Origin: Rhodobacteraceae bacterium UBA6213
GTDB lineage: Bacteria > Pseudomonadota > Alphaproteobacteria > Rhodobacterales > Rhodobacteraceae
NCBI GenBank assembly: GCA_002421605.1
Contig: DISJ01000009.1
Span: forward strand, 125,130-189,129
Length of the DNA stretch: 64,000 bases
Direction of reading: 5' to 3'
In this document: piece by piece, positions 7,628-17,281 of the stretch
Numbering within the stretch: position 1 is the first letter of the stretch
How the letters are laid out: each line of letters begins with the position of its first letter
Notes under the pieces: generated by a model
Told to the model about the DNA's origin: nothing
Database searches by the model: none
The model's input: the letters and a program-made list of their open reading frames with translations, nothing else
Translations under genes and position numbers: made by a program

Positions 7628-10600
7628 TTGCGGTTCACCCGGCTTCGCCTCAACGGCTTCAAAAGCTTTGTCGACCCGACCGACCTTGTCATTCAGGACG
7701 GGTTGACCGGCGTTGTCGGACCGAACGGTTGCGGCAAATCGAATCTGCTTGAGGCGCTGCGCTGGGTGATGGGAGAAACCCGCCCAACCGTGATGCGCGG
7801 CGAAGGCATGGAAGACGTGATCTTTGCTGGTGCCGCCTCGCGCACTTCCCGCTCTTTTGCCGAAGTGTCGCTTTCGCTCGACAATAGCGAGCGGCTGGCG
7901 CCTTCAGGTTTCAACGATGCCGATACAATCGAAATCGCGCGGCGCATCACCCGCGACTCGGGTTCGGCCTACCGGGTCAACACCCGTGAAGTACGCGCGC
8001 GCGATGTGCAAATGCTGTTTGCCGATGCCTCGACAGGGGCACATTCACCCGCGCTGGTGCGGCAGGGGCAGATTTCCGAGCTGATTAACGCCAAGCCACG
8101 CGCGCGGCGGCTGATTCTTGAAGAAGCCGCAGGAATCTCGGGGCTTTATCAGCGCCGCCACGAGGCCGAGTTGAAGCTGAGTGGTGCCGAGGCAAATCTG
8201 CTGCGAGTCGATGACGTCGTCGAGCAACTGGCGCAACAGCTCGCGTCGTTGATGCGCCAAGCGCGGGCCGCCGCGCGTTACCGCGAAATTGGCACCGAAT
8301 TGCGGCGCGCCGAGGGGATCTTGCTATATCTGCGCTGGCGCGGCGCGGCAGAGCAACTTGTCGAAGCTGACGCGGCGTTGACCGCGGCAAGCCTAGCTGC
8401 GGGGCGCGCAGAGGTCGCAGCGCGAACGGCCACCCGGGGCCGCGAAACCCGCGAGCAAGCACTACCACCGCTGCGCGAAGAAGAGGCGGTGTCTGGCACG
8501 ATTCTGCAGCGCTTACTGCTGCAACGTGATGCACTAGGCGTGCAGGTGGCCGAGGCAGAGGCGCGCATTGCAGGCCTGAAAGCACAGTTCTCCCGAATCG
8601 AGGAAGACGCCGCCCGCGAAGCAGGGTTGAACCGTGATGCGGCAGAAACCATCGCGCGGCTGGAGTGGGAACAGGGTCAGATCGTCAAGGCGGGCGATGG
8701 CTACGACGCGCGCCTTGAAGCTGCGGCGGTTGGCGCAGCAACGGCGGCGCAAGCCTTGCAAGCGCGCGAAGCCGAGCATGCCGAACTGACCGAAGACGCA
8801 GCAAGGCTTGCCGCGCGCCATCAATCGGCCGAGCGGCTTTTGTCAGAAGCCCGCGGGGCGGTTGCACGAAACGAAGCCGAAGCAGCGCGCGCGGTGGCAA
8901 CTGCCACCGAGGCGCAGAGGTCGCTGGAAAATGCTGGGCAAGATTTTTTGTGGGCCGAGACGGCGCGGATCAGCGCCGACGCAGCAGCGAAGGCCGCCGA
9001 AGCTGCCCTTGGCGCCGCAGAAAACAAGCGCGCCGAGGTGCAGGAACGCGAATCGCGCGCCCGTGCCGCACGTGCCGAAGCCGAGGGCGAGGCGGGTGCG
9101 TTGCGCGCGCAAGCTGCGGCTTTGGCGCGGCTGGTAGAGCGTGAAACCGGGGGCGGCAAGCAGTTGCTTGACCGCGTGCAGGTGGCGCGGGGCTTTGAGC
9201 TTGCACTTGGGGCCGCGCTCTCAGACGATCTTCGCACCAATGAGGCCGCCGAAAATGCCGATAGCGGTTGGGCGACATTGCCGGATTACGCGACCGTGCA
9301 GCCATTGCCTGATGGGGCCAGCCCGCTTGGGGCGCATGTAAAAGCACCTGCGCTGCTCGCGCGGCGATTGGCGCAAATTGGCGTTGTGCCCGACCGCGTG
9401 AGCGGAAAGCGCCTGCAGGCCGCGCTGGCACCGGGCCAGCGGCTGGTGACAGTTGCAGGCGATCTTTGGCGTTGGGACGGGTTGCGTGCGGCGGCCGAAG
9501 ACGCGCCTTCGGCAACCGCGTTGCGGCTGCAGCAACTCAACCGGCTTGTCGAGTTGAAGCGCGATCTTGAAGAGGTTTCGGCGCGCGCCACAGGAGCTGC
9601 GCAAGCGCATGAGATGCTGACCCGCGCATTGACCGAAGCAGGCCGCGCCGACAGTGCTGCGCGAGAAGCGCGCCGTGAAGCCGACCGGGCCTTGGCCGAA
9701 GCGGGGCGCGCGCTCAGCCGCGCCGAGTCGGAACGCTCGATTGCCGCCAGCCGACTCGAATCGGCTACTGCCGCGCGCCAGCGCCACGCAGACGAGGCTT
9801 CTGCCGCCGCGTTGCGCGCCACCGAGGCCGAAACGGCACAGACCACTCTACCAAATCTCGACATCGCGCGCGGCGAGGTTGAGCGCGCCAAGCTTTCGGT
9901 CGAGGCGGCGCGGCGCAACATGTTGTCTGAACGCTCAACGCACGAAGACCTGCGGCGCGAGGGCGAGGCGCGCTTGCGCCGACGCCAAGAGATTGTGCGC
10001 GAGGTTTCCGGCTGGCGGCTTCGCCTCGACACCGCGGAAAAGCGCAGCGAAGAGCTTTCGTTGCGACAGCAGGAAACAGAGGCCGCGCTACAGGCTGCAA
10101 AGGCAGCACCTGGCGAGCTCGCCACGCGCCGCGCAGCAATTGACGACGCGATTGCGACCGCCGAGACACGGCGCAAGAAGGCAGCAGAGGCGCTTTCGGC
10201 GGCAGAAGCGGCGTTGCGCGCAGCCAATGACGCAGAACGCGAGGCCGAACGCGCCGCAGGTGAGGCGCGAGAGGCGCGCGCAGCCGCAGCGGCACGGCGC
10301 GATGCTGGGGCGGAATTGGTTGCGTCCGCCGCTGAGCACATTCGCGAAGCCGCCGAAGTAGAACCCGACGATCTGCTCGCGTCGCTCGCCGTTTATGCCG
10401 CCGACCTGCCCGCGACTGAAGCACTTGAAATCGATTTGGCGCGGCTACGCCGCCAACGCGAGGCGCTCGGCGCGGTCAACTTGCTTGCAGAACAAGATGC
10501 GCAAGCGGTGAAAAGCGAACATGAAACACTGGTGCAGGAACGCGAAGACCTCGAACAGGCAATTCGCAAGCTACGCGCAGGCATTGGCAGCCTGAACCGC

Positions 10601-11086
10601 GAAGGCCGTGAACGTTTGCTGACCGCGTTTGAACAGGTCAACGAGAACTTTGGAATGCTGTTCAAGCATCTTTTCGGCGGTGGCGACGCGCGGCTGCTTC
10701 TAGTCGAGTCCGACGACCCGCTGGAGGCTGGGCTTGAAATCATGTGCCAGCCGCCGGGCAAGAAACTTTCATCCATCAGCCTCTTGTCGGGGGGCGAACA
10801 AACATTGACCGCAATGGCGCTGATTTTCGCGGTCTTTCTTGCCAACCCCGCGCCGATCTGCGTGCTAGACGAGGTGGACGCGCCCCTTGATGATGCCAAT
10901 GTGACGCGCTTTTGCGACCTGCTCGATGAAATGACGCGGCGCACCGATACGCGGTTTCTAATCATCACGCACCATGCGGTGACAATGGCGCGGATGGATA
11001 GGCTGTTTGGCGTGACCATGATAGAGCAAGGCGTCAGCCAGCTTGTCAGCGTCGATCTGAAACGCGCGGAGTCGCTGATCTCATAG
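7628..11086 (+). CDS. smc: Chromosome segregation protein SMC
   Basis: SMC dimers organise and help segregate the chromosome. The 1152-residue protein has the N-terminal head with Walker A GPNGCGKSN (31-39), a long Ala/Glu/Arg-rich coiled coil, a hinge around 510-625, a second coiled coil, and the C-terminal head with signature LLSGGEQT (near 1052) and Walker B CVLDEVDAP (near 1078). I placed the start at a TTG (7628) because it yields MRFTRLRLNGFKSFVDP, the usual alphaproteobacterial N-terminus, and has AAAGGA eight bases upstream (7614-7619). The frame is open back to 7403, but that stretch resembles no SMC sequence. Confidence 0.96.
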   Translation: MRFTRLRLNGFKSFVDPTDLVIQDGLTGVVGPNGCGKSNLLEALRWVMGETRPTVMRGEGMEDVIFAGAASRTSRSFAEVSLSLDNSERLAPSGFNDADTIEIARRITRDSGSAYRVNTREVRARDVQMLFADASTGAHSPALVRQGQISELINAKPRARRLILEEAAGISGLYQRRHEAELKLSGAEANLLRVDDVVEQLAQQLASLMRQARAAARYREIGTELRRAEGILLYLRWRGAAEQLVEADAALTAASLAAGRAEVAARTATRGRETREQALPPLREEEAVSGTILQRLLLQRDALGVQVAEAEARIAGLKAQFSRIEEDAAREAGLNRDAAETIARLEWEQGQIVKAGDGYDARLEAAAVGAATAAQALQAREAEHAELTEDAARLAARHQSAERLLSEARGAVARNEAEAARAVATATEAQRSLENAGQDFLWAETARISADAAAKAAEAALGAAENKRAEVQERESRARAARAEAEGEAGALRAQAAALARLVERETGGGKQLLDRVQVARGFELALGAALSDDLRTNEAAENADSGWATLPDYATVQPLPDGASPLGAHVKAPALLARRLAQIGVVPDRVSGKRLQAALAPGQRLVTVAGDLWRWDGLRAAAEDAPSATALRLQQLNRLVELKRDLEEVSARATGAAQAHEMLTRALTEAGRADSAAREARREADRALAEAGRALSRAESERSIAASRLESATAARQRHADEASAAALRATEAETAQTTLPNLDIARGEVERAKLSVEAARRNMLSERSTHEDLRREGEARLRRRQEIVREVSGWRLRLDTAEKRSEELSLRQQETEAALQAAKAAPGELATRRAAIDDAIATAETRRKKAAEALSAAEAALRAANDAEREAERAAGEAREARAAAAARRDAGAELVASAAEHIREAAEVEPDDLLASLAVYAADLPATEALEIDLARLRRQREALGAVNLLAEQDAQAVKSEHETLVQEREDLEQAIRKLRAGIGSLNREGRERLLTAFEQVNENFGMLFKHLFGGGDARLLLVESDDPLEAGLEIMCQPPGKKLSSISLLSGGEQTLTAMALIFAVFLANPAPICVLDEVDAPLDDANVTRFCDLLDEMTRRTDTRFLIITHHAVTMARMDRLFGVTMIEQGVSQLVSVDLKRAESLIS

Positions 11087-11166
11087 CGGTTGCTGCGCTG
11101 CGGCGTCGCTATTCAATGCAACATTGCTGCGCAGCATGATGCAGCATCGACTTCATGGAGAACGAT

Positions 11167-11631
11167 ATGAGTGGAAAGATCGACGCGCAACTAAAGTCCC
11201 TCGGCATCACACTGCCGGCCGCGCCCGCCCCGGCAGCAAACTATGTGCCGTTTGTACAAAGCGGCACAATGCTGTTCGTCTCGGGGCAAATCAGCCAAGG
11301 TGCCGACGGTCTGATCCGCGGCAAACTCGGCGCCGGGATGGGGGTCGACGAGGGTGCGGTGGCCGCAAGGCAGTGTGGGCTAGCGCTTTTGGCGCAGGCG
11401 CGCGCGGCCTGCGGTGGTGATCTGGATAGGATCCAGCGGGTGGTCAAGCTGACCGGATTCGTGAACTCCACGCCTGATTTCACGGACCAGCCCGAGGTGA
11501 TTAACGGCTGCTCTAACCTGATGGTCGAGGTTTTTGGCGAGGCTGGCCGTCACGCACGTGCCGCAGTCTCGGTGCCCTCGTTGCCACGTGGCGTGGCGGT
11601 AGAAGTTGATGCGATTTTCGAGGTGAAGTGA
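11167..11631 (+). CDS. RidA (YjgF/YER057c) family protein
   Basis: A 154-residue member of the RidA/YjgF family, most of which deaminate reactive enamine/imine intermediates. The C-terminal R-x-AV-VPSLPRG-VEVDAI region holds the conserved family core, including the Arg that binds the carboxylate. It is longer than canonical RidA (about 130) because of an N-terminal extension, fitting the YjgF-like subgroup often called 'RidA family protein'. The ATG at 11167 has GGAG six bases upstream; an in-frame ATG at 11155 is less likely. Its stop overlaps the start of the next gene (ATGA). Confidence 0.9.
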   Translation: MSGKIDAQLKSLGITLPAAPAPAANYVPFVQSGTMLFVSGQISQGADGLIRGKLGAGMGVDEGAVAARQCGLALLAQARAACGGDLDRIQRVVKLTGFVNSTPDFTDQPEVINGCSNLMVEVFGEAGRHARAAVSVPSLPRGVAVEVDAIFEVK

Positions 11632-12401
11632 TGCCTGCGCTGCACCCCGATTTTTTGCGCGCACCCCTCGCGCATCGTGCGTATCACGACATGGCCAAGG
11701 GACGGCCAGAAAATTCGATCGAGGCAATTCGCGCCGCAGTCGATGCAGGCTATGGCATTGAAATTGATATACAACCGTCTGCCGATGCGGTGCCAATGGT
11801 GTTTCACGATTACGAACTCGCGCGGCTGACCGGTCAACAGGGTAAGATCTCTTCCCTATCCGCCGCGGCGCTGGCGCGCTTGCCGCTAATCGGGGGCGGC
11901 GAGGGCGTGCCGACGTTGGCGCGCGTGTTGGCCGAGGTTGCAGGCCGGGTGCCGCTGCTGATCGAGATCAAGGACCAAAGCGGCACTAGCGGGCCCGAAG
12001 TCGGCGCGCTGGAAGGTGCTGTTGCCAAGGTGCTTGCGGGCTACGCGGGCCCGGTGGCGGTTATGTCGTTCAATCCACATTCGGTTGCCGCTTTTCACGC
12101 CCATGCGCCCGGCATCGCGGTAGGCCTTACCACCGCCGCCTACCAGCCCGAAGATTACCCAGAACTGCTTGGCGCAGTCTGTGACCATCTGCGCGACATA
12201 CGCGACTATGACCGGGTCAGTGCATCCTTCATTTCGCACGAAGCAAGCGACCTTGCGCGCCCGCGAGTGGCCGATCTGAAGGCCGCTGGAGCGAAGGTTC
12301 TGTGTTGGACGATCCGATCGCCCGAGGCCGAGGCGAAAGCGCGCGAAGTGGCGCACAACATAACCTTTGAAGGTTACGCCGCCGCGCGGCCCGGGGCATA
12401 G
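11628..12401 (+). CDS. Glycerophosphodiester phosphodiesterase
   Basis: A 257-residue GDPD-family enzyme that hydrolyses glycerophosphodiesters to glycerol-3-phosphate and an alcohol. The catalytic set is visible: H15-R16, E27-N28 in RPENS, E44 and D46 in GIEIDIQ, and H59 in FHD. There is no signal peptide, so it is probably cytosolic (UgpQ-like). Its start overlaps the RidA-family stop by four bases, indicating coupled translation; the FemAB-like gene follows after seven bases. Confidence 0.93.
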   Translation: MMPALHPDFLRAPLAHRAYHDMAKGRPENSIEAIRAAVDAGYGIEIDIQPSADAVPMVFHDYELARLTGQQGKISSLSAAALARLPLIGGGEGVPTLARVLAEVAGRVPLLIEIKDQSGTSGPEVGALEGAVAKVLAGYAGPVAVMSFNPHSVAAFHAHAPGIAVGLTTAAYQPEDYPELLGAVCDHLRDIRDYDRVSASFISHEASDLARPRVADLKAAGAKVLCWTIRSPEAEAKAREVAHNITFEGYAAARPGA

Positions 12402-12408
12402 GTAAGAC

Positions 12409-13581
12409 GTGGAACCTCTGGCTGCTCAAGTATTTTCATCATATTCAGAAATATCTGAAGCTGACTGGGATTCTTGCGCCTGCCCCGAGGCGCAGTCTGG
12501 CGGTAGGCCGCTTGACCCATTCACGACCTACCGGTTTCTGTCGGCACTCGAAACCTCAGGGTCGATTGGGCCGGGAACGGGCTGGCTACCGCGCCCCCTG
12601 CTTTTGCGCGCAGCCGATACGCTGATCGGCGCCGCCCCTCTGTTTTTAAAGCAGCATTCGCAAGGTGAATACATTTTCGACCACGCCTGGGCCGACGCGC
12701 TAGAGCGTGCGGGTGGCCAGTACTATCCAAAACTTCAGGTGGCGGTGCCGTTCACTCCGGCAACCGGGCGGCGGCTACTGGCGCGACGCCGGCACGAAAT
12801 CGAAGCGCGGGCAGGCATACTGGCGGCACTTCATGCCATGACTGAAGAAGCGCAGCTATCCTCGGCGCATGTGACCTTTTGCACTGCAGACGAGGCCTCC
12901 GCCGGGGCCACGCAAGACTTTTTGCACCGCCTCACGATCCAGTATCATTGGCAGAACCGCGGTTACGCACAGTATGACGATTTTCTGGCAGACCTTTCCT
13001 CGCGCAAGCGCAAGGCACTTCGCAAAGAGCGCGCCGAGGCGCAGGCCTTCGGCGGCGATATCGTGACACTGACCGGCGCCGAAATCGCAACGGAACATTG
13101 GCAGGCCTTTTGGCAGTTTTATCAAGACACCGGTGCGCGCAAATGGGGGCGGCCCTATCTGAAGAAGGCATTTTTTGACAATGCGATGGCGCTTAACGCC
13201 GATGTGCTGATGGTGCTGGCGCGCCGCGATGGCCGCTGGGTTGCCGGTGCGCTCAACTTTATCGGGCGCGAGGCGCTGTTCGGTCGGTACTGGGGCGCAA
13301 TCGAAGACCATCCGAGCCTGCATTTTGAGCTGTGCTACCATCGCGCGATTGATTGGGCGATTGCACTGGGCCTGCCACGCGTCGAGGCCGGTGCGCAGGG
13401 CGAACACAAGCTCGCGCGCGGTTATCTTGGCACCGAGGTACATTCCCTCCATTGGATCGCAGACCACGGCTTTCGTCGGGCTGTCGCAGAGTATCTGGAA
13501 CGAGAGCGCAAGGCAGTGCTGCAAGAGATTGATGAACTTAGTGCTCTCAGCCCGTTTCGCCGCGATCAGCGCACGGATTAA
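12409..13581 (+). CDS. GNAT/FemAB-like acyltransferase (COG3146, DUF482)
   Basis: A 390-residue protein of the family formerly DUF482, described as predicted peptidogalycan biosynthesis/recognition N-acyltransferase. The central block (SSRKRKALRKERAEA, WQAFWQFYQDTGARKWG) and the C-terminal GRYWGA...FELCYHRAIDWAI...GAQGEHKLARGY region are typical of it. The last segment, with its His and Lys residues, is the most conserved part of the family. The biochemical substrate is not established. The start is a GTG at 12409 preceded by AGGTAAG. It probably belongs to the RidA-GDPD operon. Confidence 0.85.
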   Translation: MEPLAAQVFSSYSEISEADWDSCACPEAQSGGRPLDPFTTYRFLSALETSGSIGPGTGWLPRPLLLRAADTLIGAAPLFLKQHSQGEYIFDHAWADALERAGGQYYPKLQVAVPFTPATGRRLLARRRHEIEARAGILAALHAMTEEAQLSSAHVTFCTADEASAGATQDFLHRLTIQYHWQNRGYAQYDDFLADLSSRKRKALRKERAEAQAFGGDIVTLTGAEIATEHWQAFWQFYQDTGARKWGRPYLKKAFFDNAMALNADVLMVLARRDGRWVAGALNFIGREALFGRYWGAIEDHPSLHFELCYHRAIDWAIALGLPRVEAGAQGEHKLARGYLGTEVHSLHWIADHGFRRAVAEYLERERKAVLQEIDELSALSPFRRDQRTD

Positions 13582-13627
13582 CGTATTACCAGACCGCGGC
13601 AACGCCGCACCAAATGGGGAGGCACCG

Positions 13628-14224
13628 ATGACAGCAGAATTGACGCTTTACACAAACCCAAAGTCACGCGGGCGCATTGCACAATGGATGCTTGAAGAGA
13701 TCGGCCAACCTTACCGCGCGGTCGTGCTTGAATTCGGCGAACCAATGCGCACGCCCGAGTTTCTTGCGCTGAACCCGATGGGCAAAGTGCCAGTGCTGGT
13801 GCATGGCGACGCAGTCGTAACCGAAGCCGCCGCTATTTGCGCCTACCTTGCAGAAGCCATTCCCGAAGCGGGCCTTGCGCCAAAGCCCGAAGAGCGGGCG
13901 GACTATTTCCGCTGGATGTTCTTTGCCGCCGGACCACTTGAGGCCGTTATCACCGCGCGGGCACTGGGGTTAGAGGCGCCGCCCGAACGCCGCCGCATGG
14001 CGGGCTACGGCGACTTTGATACCGTGGTCGCCGCGCTGGAACGCAAGCTCGCGGTTTCCGATTATGTCGCGGGCGGGCGCTTTACGGCGGCAGATGTATA
14101 TTTTGGCGCGCAGGTGGTATGGGGGCTGATGTTCCAGACCTTGCCCCCAAGCCCCGCGCTGGTCGCCTACCGTGACAGGCTGATGGTTCGCCCGGCGTGG
14201 GTGCGCGCCAACACCCCCACCTAG
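13628..14224 (+). CDS. Glutathione S-transferase family protein
   Basis: A 198-residue GST. The thioredoxin-like N-domain starts ELTLYTNPKSRGRIAQWMLEE, with the glutathione-binding VPVLV and EAAAICAYLA motifs at about 55-75, followed by an all-helical C-domain with the conserved Asp in FTAADVYFG. The ATG at 13628 has GGGGAGG just upstream; the frame is open far upstream but without GST similarity. Its TAG stop overlaps the stop of the convergent peroxiredoxin gene. The substrate is unknown; a detoxification or redox role is inferred. Confidence 0.92.
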   Translation: MTAELTLYTNPKSRGRIAQWMLEEIGQPYRAVVLEFGEPMRTPEFLALNPMGKVPVLVHGDAVVTEAAAICAYLAEAIPEAGLAPKPEERADYFRWMFFAAGPLEAVITARALGLEAPPERRRMAGYGDFDTVVAALERKLAVSDYVAGGRFTAADVYFGAQVVWGLMFQTLPPSPALVAYRDRLMVRPAWVRANTPT

Positions 14225-14709
14225 ACGACCGCGAGCATCGCCTCGCCGCCAGAAATATCACAGGTGCCGTTTGATTCCTCGGCGTGCAATTCTTTCACAA
14301 CGCCGTCTTCAACCAGCATCGCATAGCGGCGCGAGCGGTTAATGAGGCCAGAGGCGGGTGCGGTAAAATCCATTCCCATCGCTTTTGTAAAGGTTGCCTC
14401 GGCATCGGAAAGCATCGTGATGCCCGCCTTTGTGGCACCAGTTGAGTCGCCAAACGCCTTCAGTACATGCGGGTCATTGACCGCGATACAGATGATTTCG
14501 GCGATGCCTTTGGCATCAAACTTCGGCTTCGTGCGAATAAAGCTTGGCACATGCGCCGTGGTGCATGGGCCCGTATAGGCACCCGGCAACGCAAAGATCA
14601 CCACGCGCTTTCCCGCAAGCCTTGGCGCAAGCTCGACGGGCTCGGGACCAGATGCGCCCATACGCAGAAACGTGGCTGCGGGCAGTTTATCACCGACAGT
14701 AATCGACAT
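14221..14709 (-). CDS. Peroxiredoxin, Prx5 type
   Basis: A 162-residue thiol peroxidase. The peroxidatic Cys49 lies in LPGAYTGPCTTAHVPSF, the Prx5 (AhpC/TSA-like, often glutaredoxin-dependent) form of the PxxxTxxC motif, and the conserved downstream Arg region is present. It reduces hydroperoxides in the cytosol. I took the ATG at 14709 (MSITVGDKLP), preceded by a purine-rich GAGAGGAC stretch; longer versions run into the divergent gene's leader. It is convergent with the GST gene (four-base stop overlap) and divergent from the ferredoxin reductase gene. Confidence 0.94.
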   Translation of the reverse strand: MSITVGDKLPAATFLRMGASGPEPVELAPRLAGKRVVIFALPGAYTGPCTTAHVPSFIRTKPKFDAKGIAEIICIAVNDPHVLKAFGDSTGATKAGITMLSDAEATFTKAMGMDFTAPASGLINRSRRYAMLVEDGVVKELHAEESNGTCDISGGEAMLAVV

Positions 14710-14788
14710 CGTGAAGTCCTCTCGCGTTGCGTTCCGGTTGCGCCAAGATATAGGGTTCGGGCCGGAAATGACCAGTAGGAGTTGCGGC

Positions 14789-15988
14789 ATGGCAGGCGTG
14801 GTAATTGTCGGCGCAGGGCAGGCTGCAGCCTCGGCTGCGGCAAAACTGCGGGCATCGGGTTATGCCGACGCTATCACCCTTGTCGGAGAAGAGCCGCAGC
14901 CACCGTATCAGCGCCCGCCGCTGTCAAAGGCCTATTTGCTGGGGCAGATGCCGCTAGAGCGGCTTTGGCTGCGCCCGCACGCGTTTTGGGCCGAGCAAAA
15001 GGTAGAATTGCAACTGGGCACGCGGGTGGAGACGATAGACCGTGCGGCAAAGCAAGTGCTGTTGGCAGCACGTAAAGCCATCAATTATCAGCATCTTATC
15101 CTTGCCACCGGCGCCACACCGCGCCGCCTGCCCGCCGCAATCGGCGGCGCCTTGGCGGGCGTGCATGTGGTGCGCAACCTTGCCGACGTCGATGGCATGG
15201 CGCCCGATATGCGCCCCGGCGCGCGGTTGGTGGTGATCGGCGGTGGCTATATCGGGCTCGAGGCGGCGGCGGTTGCGCGCAAACTCGGGTTAGAGGTAAC
15301 GCTCATCGAGGCCGCGCCGCGCATATTAGGCCGCGTCGCCTGCGCCGAAACGGCAGACGAAATTCGCGCCCTGCACGCAGCGCATGGCGTTGAAATCATC
15401 GAAGGAATCGGCATTGCTAAAATCACCGGCGCTGACCGCGCAACCGGCGTTGATCTTGCAGATGGTCGCCACCTGCCGGCCGATCTGGTGATCGTCGGTA
15501 TTGGCGTTACTGCCGAGGCGGCGCTTGCCGAGGCGGTGGGCCTGGAAGTGGACGGTGGCATTGTCGTCGATGCGTTCTGCCGCACGTCCGATCCGGCAAT
15601 CTGGGCAGCGGGTGATTGTGCTGTGTTTCCCTTCGCAGGCGGGCGAATACGGCTTGAAAGCGTCGGCAACGCGGTCGACATGGGCGAACTGGTTGCCGCC
15701 AACATCGTGGGCGATCCCCGCGCCTATGTGCCCAAGCCCTGGTTCTGGTCCGACCAGTATGATGCTAAGCTGCAGATTGCGGGGTTGTTGACCGGGTATG
15801 ATCGGGTTGTAACGCGCCGGGCGGCCGGGTTTTCGGCGTGGTATTTCCGCGACACTACGCTGATCGCGGTTGACGCGTTGAACGATGCTCGCGCCTATAT
15901 GGTCGGAAAGCGGTTGATCGAGGGGCAAAAAAGCCCCGATGCCGCGGCGATTGCGGACCCTGCAACCGATCTCAAGGCGTTTTTGTGA
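14789..15988 (+). CDS. NAD(P)/FAD-dependent oxidoreductase, ferredoxin reductase type
   Basis: A 399-residue two-dinucleotide-binding flavoprotein. The FAD motif GAGQAA is at 8-13, the NAD motif GGGYIGLEAA is near 150, and WAAGDCA is near 272. The C-terminal domain (PWFWSDQYDAKLQIAGL) is the Reductase_C type seen in putidaredoxin and rhodocoxin reductases that feed electrons to [2Fe-2S] ferredoxins for oxygenases. No ferredoxin or P450 gene is adjacent, so the partner is unknown. The ATG at 14789 has AGTAGGA upstream. Its last bases overlap the GTG start of rsmD. Confidence 0.92.
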   Translation: MAGVVIVGAGQAAASAAAKLRASGYADAITLVGEEPQPPYQRPPLSKAYLLGQMPLERLWLRPHAFWAEQKVELQLGTRVETIDRAAKQVLLAARKAINYQHLILATGATPRRLPAAIGGALAGVHVVRNLADVDGMAPDMRPGARLVVIGGGYIGLEAAAVARKLGLEVTLIEAAPRILGRVACAETADEIRALHAAHGVEIIEGIGIAKITGADRATGVDLADGRHLPADLVIVGIGVTAEAALAEAVGLEVDGGIVVDAFCRTSDPAIWAAGDCAVFPFAGGRIRLESVGNAVDMGELVAANIVGDPRAYVPKPWFWSDQYDAKLQIAGLLTGYDRVVTRRAAGFSAWYFRDTTLIAVDALNDARAYMVGKRLIEGQKSPDAAAIADPATDLKAFL

Positions 15989-16560
15989 GGATCATCGGCG
16001 GCAGCGCGCGCGGCCTCAAACTGGCCGAAGTTGGCGAGGGTGACCCGGCAGCGCATTTGCGCCCCACATCAGACCGGGTGCGCGAGTCGATCTTTAACCT
16101 GCTCGTCAACGGCACGCATGGCAACCCGATCCCCGGCGCGCGGGTGCTCGACCTTTTCGCGGGCACGGGCGCGCTTGGCCTTGAGGCGCTGTCGCGCGGG
16201 GCCGCGCAGGTGGATTTCATTGATAATGGCGCGGCGGCGCGGACCTTGCTGCGCCAGAATATCGAACGGATGCGCGCAAAAGAGACAACCGATATCTGGC
16301 GCCGCGATGCCTGCAACATGGGCGAAAACCGCGGCCCGCGTTATGATCTGGTGTTTCTTGACCCGCCCTATGAAAGTGGCCTTGGCGAGCGCGCACTTGC
16401 ATCTTGCCTCGTAGGGGGATGGCTGGCGCCCAACGCGATGCTCGTTTGGGAAGAAGGTATTGTGGCCGCGCCACCGCCCGGATTCGAGCTGCTTGATCGG
16501 CGCCGTTACGGCGGCACAGTGGTTACGTTGTTGCGCGCGCCGGGCGCGGACGCTGCATAG
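15985..16560 (+). CDS. rsmD: 16S rRNA (guanine(966)-N(2))-methyltransferase RsmD
   Basis: RsmD methylates G966 of 16S rRNA in the 30S subunit. The 191-residue protein has the SAM-binding motif DLFAGTGALGLEALSRGA near residue 54 and the catalytic DPPY motif at about 126-129. It starts with a GTG that overlaps the preceding TGA stop (GTGA), so translation is probably coupled. It ends immediately against the stop codon of convergent fliP, with no spacer. Confidence 0.95.
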   Translation: MRIIGGSARGLKLAEVGEGDPAAHLRPTSDRVRESIFNLLVNGTHGNPIPGARVLDLFAGTGALGLEALSRGAAQVDFIDNGAAARTLLRQNIERMRAKETTDIWRRDACNMGENRGPRYDLVFLDPPYESGLGERALASCLVGGWLAPNAMLVWEEGIVAAPPPGFELLDRRRYGGTVVTLLRAPGADAA

Positions 16561-17280
16561 TCAGAAATAGCTTCGCACCAGCGCGCCGGAAACCAGCGTC
16601 CAACCGTCAGCCACCACAAAGAACGCAAGTTTGAAGGGCAGCGCCACAATTGCAGGCGGCACCATCATCATGCCCATCGACATCAGCACGGCAGAGACCA
16701 CAAGGTCGATGATCAGAAACGGAAGATAGAGCAGAAAGCCGATTTCAAAAGCGCGCGATACTTCCGAGAGCATGAACGAGGGCACCAGCACTGAAAGCGG
16801 CGCATCGCCAATCGCACCGTCAAAGACCGGTTCGGGGCGCAACGCGGCAAGCGCGGTAAACGTATCAGCATCAATCCGCGCCGCCATAAAGGCACGAAAC
16901 GGTGCCGAGCCAAGCCCGAACGCAGTTGGAATATCGATTTTTCCGTCTATCAACGGTGCTGCGGCTACCGCCCAGGCCTCGGTAAAAACCGGCTCCATGA
17001 CGAACCATGTCAGAAACATCGCAAGGCTGACGATCAACATATTCGGGGGCGACTGCTGTAACCCGATCGCTTGACGCAGAATCGAAAGCACGGTCACGAT
17101 GAAAGGAAAGCACGTGATCATAATCGCGATGCCCGGTGCAAGACTTAGCACGGTCAGCAGCGCGAAGGTCAGCAAGGTGCGCCCGGCAAGGCTGTCACCA
17201 TCGCCCAGCGAGAGGGTGATTTCCTGCGCCCCGGCGGGCAGCGCCAGCAGCATGAGGATGAGGATCAGCGCGGCGCGCAT
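16561..17280 (-). CDS. fliP: Flagellar export apparatus protein FliP
   Basis: FliP forms, with FliQ and FliR, the export gate of the flagellar type III secretion system in the inner membrane. The 239-residue protein has a cleavable signal peptide (ends PAGAQ near residue 19), then transmembrane segments including TFALLTVLSLAPGIAIMITCFPF and the periplasmic domain, with PPAIVALPFKLAFFVV-type sequence near the C-terminus. It is the last gene of the fliF-fliH-fliN-fliP operon and abuts the rsmD stop. Confidence 0.97.
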   Translation of the reverse strand: MRAALILILMLLALPAGAQEITLSLGDGDSLAGRTLLTFALLTVLSLAPGIAIMITCFPFIVTVLSILRQAIGLQQSPPNMLIVSLAMFLTWFVMEPVFTEAWAVAAAPLIDGKIDIPTAFGLGSAPFRAFMAARIDADTFTALAALRPEPVFDGAIGDAPLSVLVPSFMLSEVSRAFEIGFLLYLPFLIIDLVVSAVLMSMGMMMVPPAIVALPFKLAFFVVADGWTLVSGALVRSYF

Positions 17281-17281
17281 G

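Noticed and set aside
9286..10341. 351-residue minus-strand open frame inside smc
   Set aside because: Antisense to the SMC coiled coil; Ala/Arg/Ser-rich artefact of repeated GC-rich codons.
11125..11136. Palindrome TGCTGCGCAGCA between smc and the RidA-family gene
   Set aside because: Made of simple GCTGC/GCAGC repeats common in this DNA; no supporting context.
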